15,009 bases of DNA from Candidatus Kaiserbacteria bacterium. Its GTDB lineage: Bacteria > Patescibacteriota > Minisyncoccia > Phycocordibacterales > UBA12088. Of the stretch, positions 5,747 to 12,959 are shown piece by piece. The stretch spans positions 1 through 15,009 of the forward strand of contig PWVU01000126.1 in NCBI GenBank assembly GCA_003561715.1. Direction: 5' to 3'. The translations under genes and the position numbers were made by a program. Every line of letters starts with the position of its first letter. Position 1 is the first letter of the stretch. The notes below the pieces were generated by a model that worked only from the letters and a program-made list of their open reading frames with translations, ran no database searches and was not told the DNA's origin.

Positions 5747-5779
5747 AGAAAAAGCCTTCTGTAAAGACGGTCTTTTTCT
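5747..5779 (-). terminator. Terminator of tRNA-Glu
   Basis: AGAAAAAGCC (5747-5756) pairs with GG-t-CTTTTTCT (5769-5779, one bulged base) around a 12-nt loop. On the minus strand it begins within 10 nt of the tRNA 3' end and finishes in GGCTTTTTCTG, a usual intrinsic terminator; it is nearly symmetric. Confidence 0.6.
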
Positions 5780-5784
5780 TTTTG

Positions 5785-5856
5785 TGACCCTACGGGGAAT
5801 CGAACCCCGGTTTCGGCCGTGAGAGGGCCGCGTCCTAACCGCTAGACGATAGGGCC
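5785..5856 (-). tRNA. tRNA-Glu (anticodon CUC)
   Basis: Read on the minus strand the 72-nt sequence folds as a cloverleaf: acceptor GGCCCTA with TAGGGTC (one G-U pair) and discriminator A; D-arm GTCT...GGAC; anticodon arm CGGCC-CTCTCAC-GGCCG with anticodon CTC; T-arm CGGGG-TTCGATT-CCCCG. CCA is not encoded. It reads Glu GAG codons. It lies downstream of murF with its own promoter near 5944-5971 and a terminator at 5747-5779. Its 3' end is copied several times to the left, and its first 11 bases belong to a 17-bp inverted repeat with its own leader. Confidence 0.93.
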
Positions 5857-5891
5857 AATGTTCGCCTAAAGGCAAACATTGGCCCTATCGT
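5846..5891. repeat. 17-bp perfect inverted repeat over the tRNA-Glu 5' end
   Basis: Arms 5846-5862 and 5875-5891 are perfect complements around a 12-nt centre whose GCC/GGC can pair further. One arm contains tRNA bases 1-11. In the precursor the leader arm could pair with the acceptor and D-arm bases and compete with the cloverleaf. Confidence 0.8.
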
Positions 5892-5898
5892 AATATAA

Positions 5899-5930
5899 GT
5901 GGGGGCCGAGTCTCACCAATAGACCGCTAC
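5899..5930 (-). pseudogene. tRNA-like remnant in the tRNA-Glu leader
   Basis: On the minus strand GTCT-ATTGGTG-AGAC (5910-5924) forms a proper D-arm with GG in the loop, followed by TCGGCCCC and CAC, similar in order to the D-arm and anticodon stem of the intact tRNA-Glu. No 3' half, T-arm or matching acceptor follows, so it is a fragment at best. Chance resemblance is possible. Confidence 0.35.
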
Positions 5931-5943
5931 ATTAGCGCTCAGC

Positions 5944-5971
5944 ACTATACCACAATTCCTCTTTCACACAA
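5944..5971 (-). promoter_or_regulatory. Promoter of tRNA-Glu
   Basis: Minus-strand TTGTGT (5966-5971), a 16-nt spacer and TATAGT (5944-5949). The predicted start near 5937 gives an ~80-nt 5' leader that holds the tRNA-like fragment and one arm of the 17-bp inverted repeat. A 7-bp hairpin (5978-5994, core GCGAC-gca-GTCGC) lies just upstream and may end the murF transcript, though it lacks a T tract. Confidence 0.6.
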
Positions 5972-6035
5972 ACGCCTGTGCGACGCAGTCGCGCGCTCTA
6001 ACCCCTCACTTCCCTAACATCCTAATTCCTAACTG

Positions 6036-7331
6036 CTATTTCCTCTTCAACCATTCCTCCTCCTGCCGCACCAGTAGCTCACCCGCGCGTTCAGGCTCCG
6101 CCATAAGCACTTTGACCGCGCGCTCCAGCCGAATACCGCTTTCCGACCCCTTTACGAGAATGACGTCGCCCTTAGTCAAACGTTCAAGAACAATGTCCGC
6201 CGCTTTGTAGGCATCCGAACACTCATGCACTCGCTCAGTTGCCATACCTGCATCGCGTGCGCTTTTTGCTATTGCGCGCGCTCGCACACCCACCGTCACC
6301 AATTCATCCACCACCTCTGCCACATGGATACCCGCCTCGGTATGTGCTTTGACGGTGTATTCGCCGAGCTGAAGCATATCACCCAAGAGCGCGATCTTGT
6401 GTCCACGCACCTTGAGCCGACCAAGTGTGGCAAGCGCCTCTTCAAGCGCCGCAGGCGATGAATTGTATGAGTCATCAATAACAATTGTATCGTTTTTGCC
6501 CGGAATGATGCGCATGCGCCCGGGCGGATGTACTGCACCTGCCACCCCGTCGATCGCTTCTTGCAGAGTCATACCTGTTCCTACCGCAACCGCAATACCG
6601 GCAAGCGCCGCATACACCGGCTGAACGCCGAGTACACCGTGTATATGCAACTCTGCAACCGCATCACCATACGACACACTGCACTGCATACCCACGACTG
6701 CACCTTCTTGTATAAGCGGTTTGACCAAGCGCGCGCGTACGTCCGCTCCTTGCGCAAGTCCGAAGGTGATCTTACGTTGCTCTTCGCGCGGTTCTTCGCG
6801 TCGCGTTTTCGGGTCATCGTAATTGACCACCAGAAGTCCATCGGTGGCAAGCGCACGTACCAGATTGCGCTTTTCTGCGATCACTGCTTGTGGCGAAGGA
6901 AATTGCTCAACATGCACAGGGGTATCGGGGAACCGCGTCAGTACCGTCACATCAGGTGCGAGCCATCGGCACAACTTGCGCATATCCCCGGGTGCATCCA
7001 CGCCCGCTTCAAGTATGAGCCACTCGGGGTACTCTTTGCTAAAGAAGGCTCGATATAACCCGACGACCAAGACCGCTCCCCATCCGAGCGCACTTCCCCA
7101 TTGATTTTGCAGACCGAGAATGGTCAGCGGCACGCCGATCTCGCTATTGAAGCTTTTTTGATTGCGCCGCACGCTCCGCTGTGCATGAAGTGCAAAATAG
7201 ATAGCGTCTTTGGTAGTCGTCTTGCCGACACTCCCCGTAACCGCAATGATCCGGGGCTTGTGTCTGCGCAGAACGAGCTTAGCTTCGAGTGTCAGCAATG
7301 TAACAACAATGTGCTTGAAGATCGATTTCAT
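6036..7331 (-). CDS. murF: MurF-like Mur ligase (UDP-MurNAc-tripeptide--D-Ala-D-Ala ligase type), lacking the usual N-terminal domain
   Basis: This 431-aa ATP-dependent peptidoglycan precursor ligase has the central Mur domain with ATP loop TGSVGKTTTK (32-41), the NQKSFNSEIGVPLTIL stretch typical of MurF (57-72), EAGVDAPGDM (109-118), the IAEKRN lysine region (151-156), HPPGRM opening the C-terminal domain (268-273) and DDSYNSSP (286-293). Canonical MurF has an ~80-residue N-terminal UDP-binding domain before the ATP loop. Here only ~30 residues precede it, a short hydrophobic/basic helix, so substrate binding may be altered. Residues 83-96 form another hydrophobic stretch. Start ATG 7331 lies 3 nt from the ftsI stop, and its SD (AGGTG) overlaps the ftsI stop codon, so translation is probably coupled. 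Another Mur-ligase family member (for example cyanophycin-synthetase-like) is less likely. Confidence 0.82.
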   Translation of the reverse strand: MKSIFKHIVVTLLTLEAKLVLRRHKPRIIAVTGSVGKTTTKDAIYFALHAQRSVRRNQKSFNSEIGVPLTILGLQNQWGSALGWGAVLVVGLYRAFFSKEYPEWLILEAGVDAPGDMRKLCRWLAPDVTVLTRFPDTPVHVEQFPSPQAVIAEKRNLVRALATDGLLVVNYDDPKTRREEPREEQRKITFGLAQGADVRARLVKPLIQEGAVVGMQCSVSYGDAVAELHIHGVLGVQPVYAALAGIAVAVGTGMTLQEAIDGVAGAVHPPGRMRIIPGKNDTIVIDDSYNSSPAALEEALATLGRLKVRGHKIALLGDMLQLGEYTVKAHTEAGIHVAEVVDELVTVGVRARAIAKSARDAGMATERVHECSDAYKAADIVLERLTKGDVILVKGSESGIRLERAVKVLMAEPERAGELLVRQEEEWLKRK

Positions 7332-7334
7332 GGA

Positions 7335-9053
7335 TCACCTATCAGGCGGGATGTCGTAGTAGTTTATCAGATAATTGACCGTATGCATAAACGGCTCGGT
7401 GAGCGTCTCAGATGCATAGCGGATATTACGTTTGGGTTCAAGGGTGTAATAGAATACCAGAAAGCGCGGTTCAAATGCCGGAAAATAGCCAAAGAACGTA
7501 TGCATGTAGCGATCATCGTAGTAGCCGCGTGCGTCTGAACGAGCGATCTGCGCGGTGCCGGTCTTTGCCGCGATCGCATACCGCTCGTTCTTGAACGCTC
7601 CCCCACGCAGTGCATCATCGACCGTATTGACGAGCATACGCGTGATCTCTTCAGAGGTCTCCGGAGTGATCACCTGGTCTCCACGCGGAAAAGTAATCGG
7701 ATGCACGGTGCCGTTCTCATAGCGAATTTCATGCCCAACATGCGGCGTGATAAGGTGTCCACCATTGGCAAGTGCCGAGAGCGCGCGAACGGTCGCAACC
7801 GGTGTCAATGCAATACCTTGCCCGAATGAGGCGGTCGCGTACTCGACCGAGCGCGGACTGTTCAGATTGTCGACCAGTCCGGGAATCTCGCCCGGCAGAT
7901 CGATGCCGGTTTCGGTACCGATACCGAAAGAAAGCATGTAGTCACGAAAGCGCTCTTTGCCGGTGCGCTCCACAATATATGCCATGCCCGTATTGAGTGA
8001 ATTATTGAGTGCCGCTTGCATATCAACCTCGCCTCTGCCCCGTCCATCGTAGTTGGAGATGCGAAACCCGTCGACCGCATACACGCCCGAGTCGTAGTAC
8101 GTTGTATCAGCACGGATCACGTCAGTATCAAGTCCGATCGCGATCGTAAGCGGTTTAATAATCGACCCCATCTCATACACATTCTGCACCAATGGATTAC
8201 GGAATCGCTCAGGATCGGCAGATCCAAACGTATTGACATCAAATGACGGATCGATGGCGAGGGCGTAAATTTTGCCATCAGTAGGATCAATGATGATCGC
8301 GCCTGAGCTACGCGAGTCCCAGCGTGCGGTAAGCTCGGCGAGTTCACGCTCTAAAAAGAGCTGGACAGATGGCTCGATCGAGGTCACCACCGAGCCTGCC
8401 CGTGTGCGCTCCTCTGCGCGCACCACATCGGTAATATTGGAAAACAACTCAGCAAAGAAATTGATAGTAATGCGCTGCTCGTCGCGCCTTAACACATCAT
8501 TGTAGTAGCGCTCCAGTCCATAGCGCCCGGTTCGCTCATGTCCGTCTTCACCGTAGGCAATAAAGCCAAGCGTATGGGCGGCAAGCGAATCACCGGGGTA
8601 CTGGCGCCATCGTTCTCGGTACATGCGTACCCCGGGAATACCGAGCGCGGTCACCTGCTCGGCAATATCTTGCGGTATCCGGCGTGCGATCTCTTCGTAC
8701 GGATCATCAGGTCGAGACGCTCGCTCAATAAAATCTTCTCGATCAAGCTCAAGGTACCGAGACAGGTCGTTGTATACACGCTCGGGATCATGTATCTGCA
8801 TCGGATTGATCGCGAGAAAATACCCGGCGCGCACGGTCGCTCCTCCCACCAGGCGCCCTTCATTATCTCGGAAAAATATATCTCCGCGATCAAATATGAT
8901 GTGATTGGGGCGCACATATTGCCCCTGCGCCTCACGCACATATGCCTCCCCATCTACCACCTGCACCACATACAGCCGCACCATAAGCGCAGCGGCAAAG
9001 ATAAGCACAAACGCAAAGATGATCTGTACTCGGGTTATGAATCGAAGACGCAT
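7335..9053 (-). CDS. ftsI: Class B penicillin-binding protein, FtsI/PBP3-type septal transpeptidase
   Basis: This 572-aa membrane-anchored transpeptidase cross-links septal peptidoglycan. It has a short cytoplasmic N terminus, one membrane segment (about 9-31), a class B dimerisation region (about 40-230; VRPNHIIFDRGDIFFRDN corresponds to the usual RGxIxDRNG) and the catalytic domain with SIIK (Ser297, Lys300), SLN (Ser352) and KTG (497-499). The placement between an FtsL-like gene and murF in a mraZ-led cluster supports FtsI rather than PBP2, and a second, PBP2-type gene is at the right edge. No clear SD precedes ATG 9053. The C-terminal PASTA domains found in some Gram-positive PBPs are absent. 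Confidence 0.9.
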   Translation of the reverse strand: MRLRFITRVQIIFAFVLIFAAALMVRLYVVQVVDGEAYVREAQGQYVRPNHIIFDRGDIFFRDNEGRLVGGATVRAGYFLAINPMQIHDPERVYNDLSRYLELDREDFIERASRPDDPYEEIARRIPQDIAEQVTALGIPGVRMYRERWRQYPGDSLAAHTLGFIAYGEDGHERTGRYGLERYYNDVLRRDEQRITINFFAELFSNITDVVRAEERTRAGSVVTSIEPSVQLFLERELAELTARWDSRSSGAIIIDPTDGKIYALAIDPSFDVNTFGSADPERFRNPLVQNVYEMGSIIKPLTIAIGLDTDVIRADTTYYDSGVYAVDGFRISNYDGRGRGEVDMQAALNNSLNTGMAYIVERTGKERFRDYMLSFGIGTETGIDLPGEIPGLVDNLNSPRSVEYATASFGQGIALTPVATVRALSALANGGHLITPHVGHEIRYENGTVHPITFPRGDQVITPETSEEITRMLVNTVDDALRGGAFKNERYAIAAKTGTAQIARSDARGYYDDRYMHTFFGYFPAFEPRFLVFYYTLEPKRNIRYASETLTEPFMHTVNYLINYYDIPPDR

Positions 9054-9101
9054 AGATCATACCGGGTGCATGACTTTAGATTCACACAAGCCATGCAAAT
9101 A

Positions 9102-9422
9102 CTATTGGTTTAAGGTCAGATTTCGCCGCACCATATGCTCCGAAAGCACATAATGCTTATCCGCAATTGCTACAAACCCTTCACCCAGCGCAAGCTCCTC
9201 GGTTATCGTTTGTTTTTTTGCCAGGTACTGCCCTTCAAGCTCACCGATGCGTGAGTGTGTTTGAGCTATCTCAATAAGCATCTCCTCGCGAGCGACCACA
9301 TGCATAATGGACATGGTCAACAGGTAGAAATACAGTGCACCTAAAAAGAGCAGCATCAATCCAAGTATACCCAAGACCTTTTTCTCAAATGCGTACAGAT
9401 TGATGGTCGTGGTGCGTGTCAT
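9102..9422 (-). CDS. ftsL: FtsL/DivIC-like small division protein
   Basis: 106 aa with a cytoplasmic N terminus of ~15 residues, one strong membrane helix (about 17-40, with GILGLMLLFLGALYFYLL) and an extracytoplasmic coiled-coil-like segment (about 45-75). The size, topology and place between rsmH and ftsI are those of FtsL, which binds FtsB/DivIC and FtsI to activate septal synthesis. Sequence conservation in this family is very low, so the call rests on topology and synteny. It starts 11 nt after rsmH; no SD is visible. Confidence 0.72.
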   Translation of the reverse strand: MTRTTTINLYAFEKKVLGILGLMLLFLGALYFYLLTMSIMHVVAREEMLIEIAQTHSRIGELEGQYLAKKQTITEELALGEGFVAIADKHYVLSEHMVRRNLTLNQ

Positions 9423-9433
9423 GAGTGCAAGGA

Positions 9434-10360
9434 TTAGATTTCAGTGGGATATGGGTGTGGTCTGTATGCTGATTTCTCAATGATGCGTAGTTTTGCGCTA
9501 CGCGCGCGAGGGTTCTGTGCCAACTCTTCGGCACTCGGTGTGATCGGTCGTTTCGCGGGCAGGCGGCCTGCATGCTGGCGCACCTGCTCACGAAACAACC
9601 GCTTCACAATGCGATCTTCCAGGCTATGAAAGGTAATGACGGCAATACGTCCTCCGGGGACAAGATACTTCCATGCGGCGCTCACTCCTTCATCGATCGC
9701 GCCCAATTCATCATTGACCGCAATGCGGATCGCTTGGAAGGTCTTGGTTGCGGGATGGTGTCCTCTGCGATGAAAGCGTTTCGGAATAGCGTCTGCAATA
9801 ACATCGCGCAGTTTAAACGTGCTTTCGATCGGCGACTGTTCACGCTTTGCAATGATCGCGCGCGCAATACGCTTTGCGAATCGCTCCTCACCAAAGCCGT
9901 GGATAATATCGGCAAGGGTTTGCTCGCTCCAGTTATTGATTACATCGTACGCAGTCACCTCATCTTCAACAGGGTCGACGGTAAGTGTCATCGAAAGTGG
10001 TGTATCGCGCTGAAACGAAAAGCCACGATCAGATTCATCCAGTTGTACCGAGCTCAATCCCAGATCAAAGAGTGCTTTGTCGATCCTGTCGACTCCGAGT
10101 GTTGCAAGAACGGTCTGCAGGTGTCGGTAATTGGATTCGACCAGATCGATCTTTGGCGCAACGGAAGCGAGCGTATTACGTGCTCTCTCAAGCGCATCCC
10201 GATCGGCGTCTATGCCAATAAGACGACCTTGTGACGAAAGCGTCTCTGCTATAGCTTTGGCGTGTCCGCCCGAGCCAAGCGTTGCATCAACAACAACATC
10301 ATCGGGCTTTAGCGTCATTCCTTCTATGGCCTCATGTAAAAGAACGGGAATGTGCGCCAT
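9434..10360 (-). CDS. rsmH: 16S rRNA (cytosine-1402-N4)-methyltransferase RsmH (MraW)
   Basis: 308 aa, the family's usual length. RsmH methylates N4 of C1402 in the ribosomal P site using AdoMet. Motifs are HIPVLLHEAIEGM (3-15), the AdoMet loop VDATLGSGGHA (24-34), GIDADRDAL (49-57), ALFDLGLSSVQLDESDRGFSF (from about 95), HHPATKTFQAIRIAVNDEL and the ITFHSLEDRIVKR signature near the C terminus. Every block expected of the family is present. It starts 18 nt after mraZ. Confidence 0.96.
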   Translation of the reverse strand: MAHIPVLLHEAIEGMTLKPDDVVVDATLGSGGHAKAIAETLSSQGRLIGIDADRDALERARNTLASVAPKIDLVESNYRHLQTVLATLGVDRIDKALFDLGLSSVQLDESDRGFSFQRDTPLSMTLTVDPVEDEVTAYDVINNWSEQTLADIIHGFGEERFAKRIARAIIAKREQSPIESTFKLRDVIADAIPKRFHRRGHHPATKTFQAIRIAVNDELGAIDEGVSAAWKYLVPGGRIAVITFHSLEDRIVKRLFREQVRQHAGRLPAKRPITPSAEELAQNPRARSAKLRIIEKSAYRPHPYPTEI

Positions 10361-10378
10361 ACCGATGCATACTCACAC

Positions 10379-10813
10379 CTACAGTACACCGAGTTCGCCG
10401 AGTTTTTCCGCCATAACATCCGCTTGCTTACCAATGCGGGTTTTGTAGGTCTGCCACTGCGCTTCATTCCATACCTCTACTCTGTCCGAAACGCCGATCA
10501 CTACGGCGCTCGTCGTTATCTGCGCAAAGTCCGCCAGGTACTCCGGAATGAGGATACGACCGAGTGCATCTATGTCTATATCGGTCGCCCCCGCCAACAG
10601 GAAGCGGTTGAACGCACGGGAGTCCGATTGTCCAATCGAGAGGCCGGAGAGCTTCTCAAGGATTCCGTCCCATTGTGCCTTGGAGAACACAAAGAGACAG
10701 GTATCGAGTCCGTACGTCACCACTACCTGCTTGCCGAGGTCCTTGCGAAATTTCGCAGGAAGTGACATGCGTCGTTTGCCATCAAGGGTGTGATTGTATT
10801 CACCAATAAGCAT
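10379..10813 (-). CDS. mraZ: Transcriptional regulator MraZ
   Basis: 144 aa with the two SpoVT/AbrB-like repeats of MraZ: GEYNHTLDGKRRMSLPAKFR (about 4-23) and DIDALGRILIPEYLADFA (about 80-97), each containing the DxxGR(xxxP) type core. MraZ forms a ring-shaped oligomer that binds repeated boxes in front of its own operon and represses (or in some species activates) dcw genes. It is first in the minus-strand cluster, and a phased array of candidate boxes lies upstream at 10912-10967. ATG 10813 has no visible SD; another ATG 8 nt upstream is in a different frame. Confidence 0.95.
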   Translation of the reverse strand: MLIGEYNHTLDGKRRMSLPAKFRKDLGKQVVVTYGLDTCLFVFSKAQWDGILEKLSGLSIGQSDSRAFNRFLLAGATDIDIDALGRILIPEYLADFAQITTSAVVIGVSDRVEVWNEAQWQTYKTRIGKQADVMAEKLGELGVL

Positions 10814-10911
10814 ACGAGCATGTGGTGGGTTTGAAGGGGTTCAATCGCGTATTTGGAGATTGGGGGTATTGTGGGGTTTTATTGGAGGTTTGGGGGAACC
10901 TTCGATTTTTA

Positions 10912-10967
10912 CCACTTCATTCCACCTACACACCACTTTACTCCACTTTGCAGTTCCGTCCAACCAC
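10912..10967 (-). promoter_or_regulatory. MraZ-box array (GTGG repeats) in the dcw promoter
   Basis: On the minus strand GTGG, mostly as AAGTGG(A/T), recurs with its CCAC complement starting at 10912, 10922, 10933, 10943 and 10964. The steps of 10, 11, 10 and 21 bp place all boxes on one helix face. Published MraZ boxes are ~10-bp-spaced TGGGN or AAAGTGK repeats, so the match in sequence and spacing is good. On the opposite strand, G-runs at 10827, 10836, 10855, 10862, 10873, 10884 and 10892 recur every ~7-11 nt (one ~19-nt gap) and might be a second, reversed array. Confidence 0.75.
10935..10963 (-). promoter_or_regulatory. dcw operon promoter overlapped by MraZ boxes
   Basis: Minus-strand TTGGAC (10958-10963), a 17-nt spacer and TAAAGT (10935-10940). 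The boxes cover both elements and the start site (about 10928), which suits repression by MraZ. The resulting ~115-nt leader is C-rich in the RNA and has no SD. Confidence 0.45.
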
Positions 10968-11091
10968 TTTTCCCCAGAAAATGCACCTGAAGCATACTGG
11001 AAAACAAAAACCGCAGGTTGTCGACAGTTTTTCTGAAGACTTCCTGAATATCAACCCATGCAATAACGGCAATATTTAGTATGCTGAGTGA

Positions 11092-11397
11092 ATGAGTGAA
11101 CTGCCACCATCGCACGAGAGTGAGCGCTGCTCGGATGCCATACTATTGGAGGATCTTACGAATACTCCGTATACGCCTCATGGGTCAGATATGTCGGAGG
11201 AGCTAATGGCCGATATTGAAACAATCGCCCGAGAACTTAGGGCGGATCATGTAACGGCAGATTCGCTGAACGCAGTTAAAAGGCTGATCGACCACCTCAA
11301 CCAGCGACCTCGTGGTCTTGCGGTTGAGTACCGAGCTGAGCTTTATAAAAAATTTCTTACTCGACATTCAGGACTCAGATCTATATCCACCGACTAA
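11092..11397 (+). CDS. Small acidic/helical protein of unknown function
   Basis: 101 aa, divergent from mraZ and convergent with lysS, ending 2 nt from the lysS stop. The composition is protein-like: an acidic N-terminal tail, then two probable helices (EELMADIETIARELRADH; LNAVKRLIDHLNQ) and a basic C terminus (AVEYRAELYKKFLTRH). I do not recognise a family. No SD is visible; TATGCT ends 6 nt before the ATG, which would fit a leaderless start like those of its neighbours, but the -35 is poor. Support is moderate: it fills the whole gap neatly and is not a shadow of another gene. Confidence 0.5.
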   Translation: MSELPPSHESERCSDAILLEDLTNTPYTPHGSDMSEELMADIETIARELRADHVTADSLNAVKRLIDHLNQRPRGLAVEYRAELYKKFLTRHSGLRSISTD

Positions 11398-11399
11398 GA

Positions 11400-12950
11400 T
11401 CAACGGGGTGGCGTGTCATTATTTTTGTTATTGGCGGGCGTATTGACGTCATTTGCATTCAGTTCAAATGTACCAGCTCCTGCTTGTAAACGAAAAGGAT
11501 TTGGACGCATCAGCGGGAACAACTGCGCTTCGCGGATGGAGACATCCATAAGGAATGAAAAGAGACGCTCGGACACACCAAAGCCGAAGGTTGGTGGCAT
11601 GCCATACTCAAGCGCTTCGACAAAGTCCATATCCGCCATTTGTGCTTCTTCGTCGCCGGCGTCACGCAGGGCTTGTTGCGCAAGAAATCGCTCACGCTGA
11701 TCGTCGGGGTCATTCAGCTCCGAAAAACCCTTCCCCATTTCGGTTCCGGCAAGGATCACTTGGAAGCGCTCGACAACCTCAAGGCGTGCAGGATCGCGTT
11801 TTGCCAGCGGCTCAAGATAGACCGGTACACCGATCAAAAAAGCGGGACCGGCAACACTCTTGCGTATCTGCTTCCACAACAGATCTACTCCCCGCCCAAT
11901 ATCGGTCTCATCCGGCGAAAAGGAAATATCGTGCTCAGCAAGCGTGCGGTGCACCGCCTCACGCGTGACCGTGAGCGGATCAATACCATAGCGTTCGTGT
12001 ATGATCGTGCAAAAGTCGATCATTTCCCACTCGTGTACAAGGTCGACTTCCATACCGCGAATGGTAAAACGTGTTGTGCCAAATACCTCCTGCGCTATCG
12101 TACGATAGAGATCAACGATCGTCCGCCGTCCGTGGGAGAAATCCGCGTATGCTTCATAGAACTCAAGCTGTGTGTAATCCTGTGCATGCTCATACGACAT
12201 GCCTTCATTGCGAAAGATGCGTCCGATCTCAAAGGTCTTGGACATACCGGCAACCATGAGTTTCTTCTGCCACAACTCCCCCGCTGATATGCGCAAGTAC
12301 ACATCGATATCGAGTGCATGATGATGGGTGACGAACGGACGTGCCTCCGCCCCGCCGGTCACGTTTTCCAAGACCGGCGTCTCCACCTCAATGAAATCGC
12401 GTGCATACATGAAATCCCGAATGGTACGCCAAAAGTGTGAGCGCTTTTCGAACATCACTTTGCGATCGGCATTGAGAAGAATATCGAGATAGCGTTTGCG
12501 GTAGCGCTCGTCTTCGTCTTTGATGCCATACCACTCGTCCGGCAAGGGGCGCAGAGATTTGGTGAGCATACGCCACTCCTTCACCAATACCGACTGCTGT
12601 CCCCGTTTGGTCGTAAAAAGGGTGCCTGATACCTCAAGTATGTCGCCTTGATCGACCACTTCACCAAACAGTGCAAACTGCTCGGCGGACAGTTCATCTT
12701 GCTTAAAGACTGCCTGAAAGCGCCCTGTCCCATCATACAGATCGACGAATGACAAGCCGCCCTGTCCCCGAATGGACATACTGCGCCCCGCGACCGTAAC
12801 CGTCTCTCCGCTTTGCTCGCAGGTATCAAATGCTGCAATGAGGGACGCGAGCGTGTGGGTTCGGTGACTGACCGCAGGATACGGATCAATGCCCCGCTCC
12901 CTGAGTAGTGCCAACTTGCGCTTGCGCTCAGCTATGATGTCATCTCGCAT
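11400..12950 (-). CDS. lysS: Lysyl-tRNA synthetase, class II
   Basis: 516 aa from ATG 12950. It charges tRNA-Lys with lysine. The N-terminal OB-fold anticodon-binding domain (about 45-140) includes GRSMSIRGQGGLSFVDLYDG. The class II core shows motif 1 near FIEVETPVLENVTGGAEARPF, motif 2 FRNEGMSYEHAQDYTQLEFYEAY, ELNDPDDQRERF and motif 3 ending GVSERLFSFLMDVSIREAQLFPLMRP. Motif 3 has GVSER where E. coli has GIDR, but the arginine is kept. The frame is open upstream to 13019, but a promoter (TTGCCT, 17 nt, TACGAT) ends 9 nt before ATG 12950, so the extra residues are not made and the mRNA is nearly leaderless. The last ~20 residues (Asn/Thr/Pro-rich) are a nonconserved tail. Confidence 0.95.
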   Translation of the reverse strand: MRDDIIAERKRKLALLRERGIDPYPAVSHRTHTLASLIAAFDTCEQSGETVTVAGRSMSIRGQGGLSFVDLYDGTGRFQAVFKQDELSAEQFALFGEVVDQGDILEVSGTLFTTKRGQQSVLVKEWRMLTKSLRPLPDEWYGIKDEDERYRKRYLDILLNADRKVMFEKRSHFWRTIRDFMYARDFIEVETPVLENVTGGAEARPFVTHHHALDIDVYLRISAGELWQKKLMVAGMSKTFEIGRIFRNEGMSYEHAQDYTQLEFYEAYADFSHGRRTIVDLYRTIAQEVFGTTRFTIRGMEVDLVHEWEMIDFCTIIHERYGIDPLTVTREAVHRTLAEHDISFSPDETDIGRGVDLLWKQIRKSVAGPAFLIGVPVYLEPLAKRDPARLEVVERFQVILAGTEMGKGFSELNDPDDQRERFLAQQALRDAGDEEAQMADMDFVEALEYGMPPTFGFGVSERLFSFLMDVSIREAQLFPLMRPNPFRLQAGAGTFELNANDVNTPANNKNNDTPPR

Positions 12951-12959
12951 AGTAGTGCC

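Noticed and set aside
5290..5787. 165-codon plus-strand ORF
   Set aside because: It overlaps the SD-led 107-aa gene antisense, then repeat unit 3 and the tRNA terminator; its codons come from hairpins.
6528..7058. 176-codon plus-strand ORF antisense to murF
   Set aside because: Shadow of murF; no start signals and a Cys/His/Arg-rich composition typical of antisense frames.
8538..9113. 191-codon plus-strand ORF antisense to ftsI
   Set aside because: Shadow of a well-supported PBP gene with all catalytic motifs on the other strand.
11640..12287. 215-codon plus-strand ORF antisense to lysS
   Set aside because: Shadow of lysS; no independent signals.
11840..12300. Unusual motif 3 (GVSER) in LysS as a sign of altered function
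   Set aside because: The arginine that contacts ATP is kept and the surrounding SIRE...FPLMRP is canonical; probably a lineage variant.
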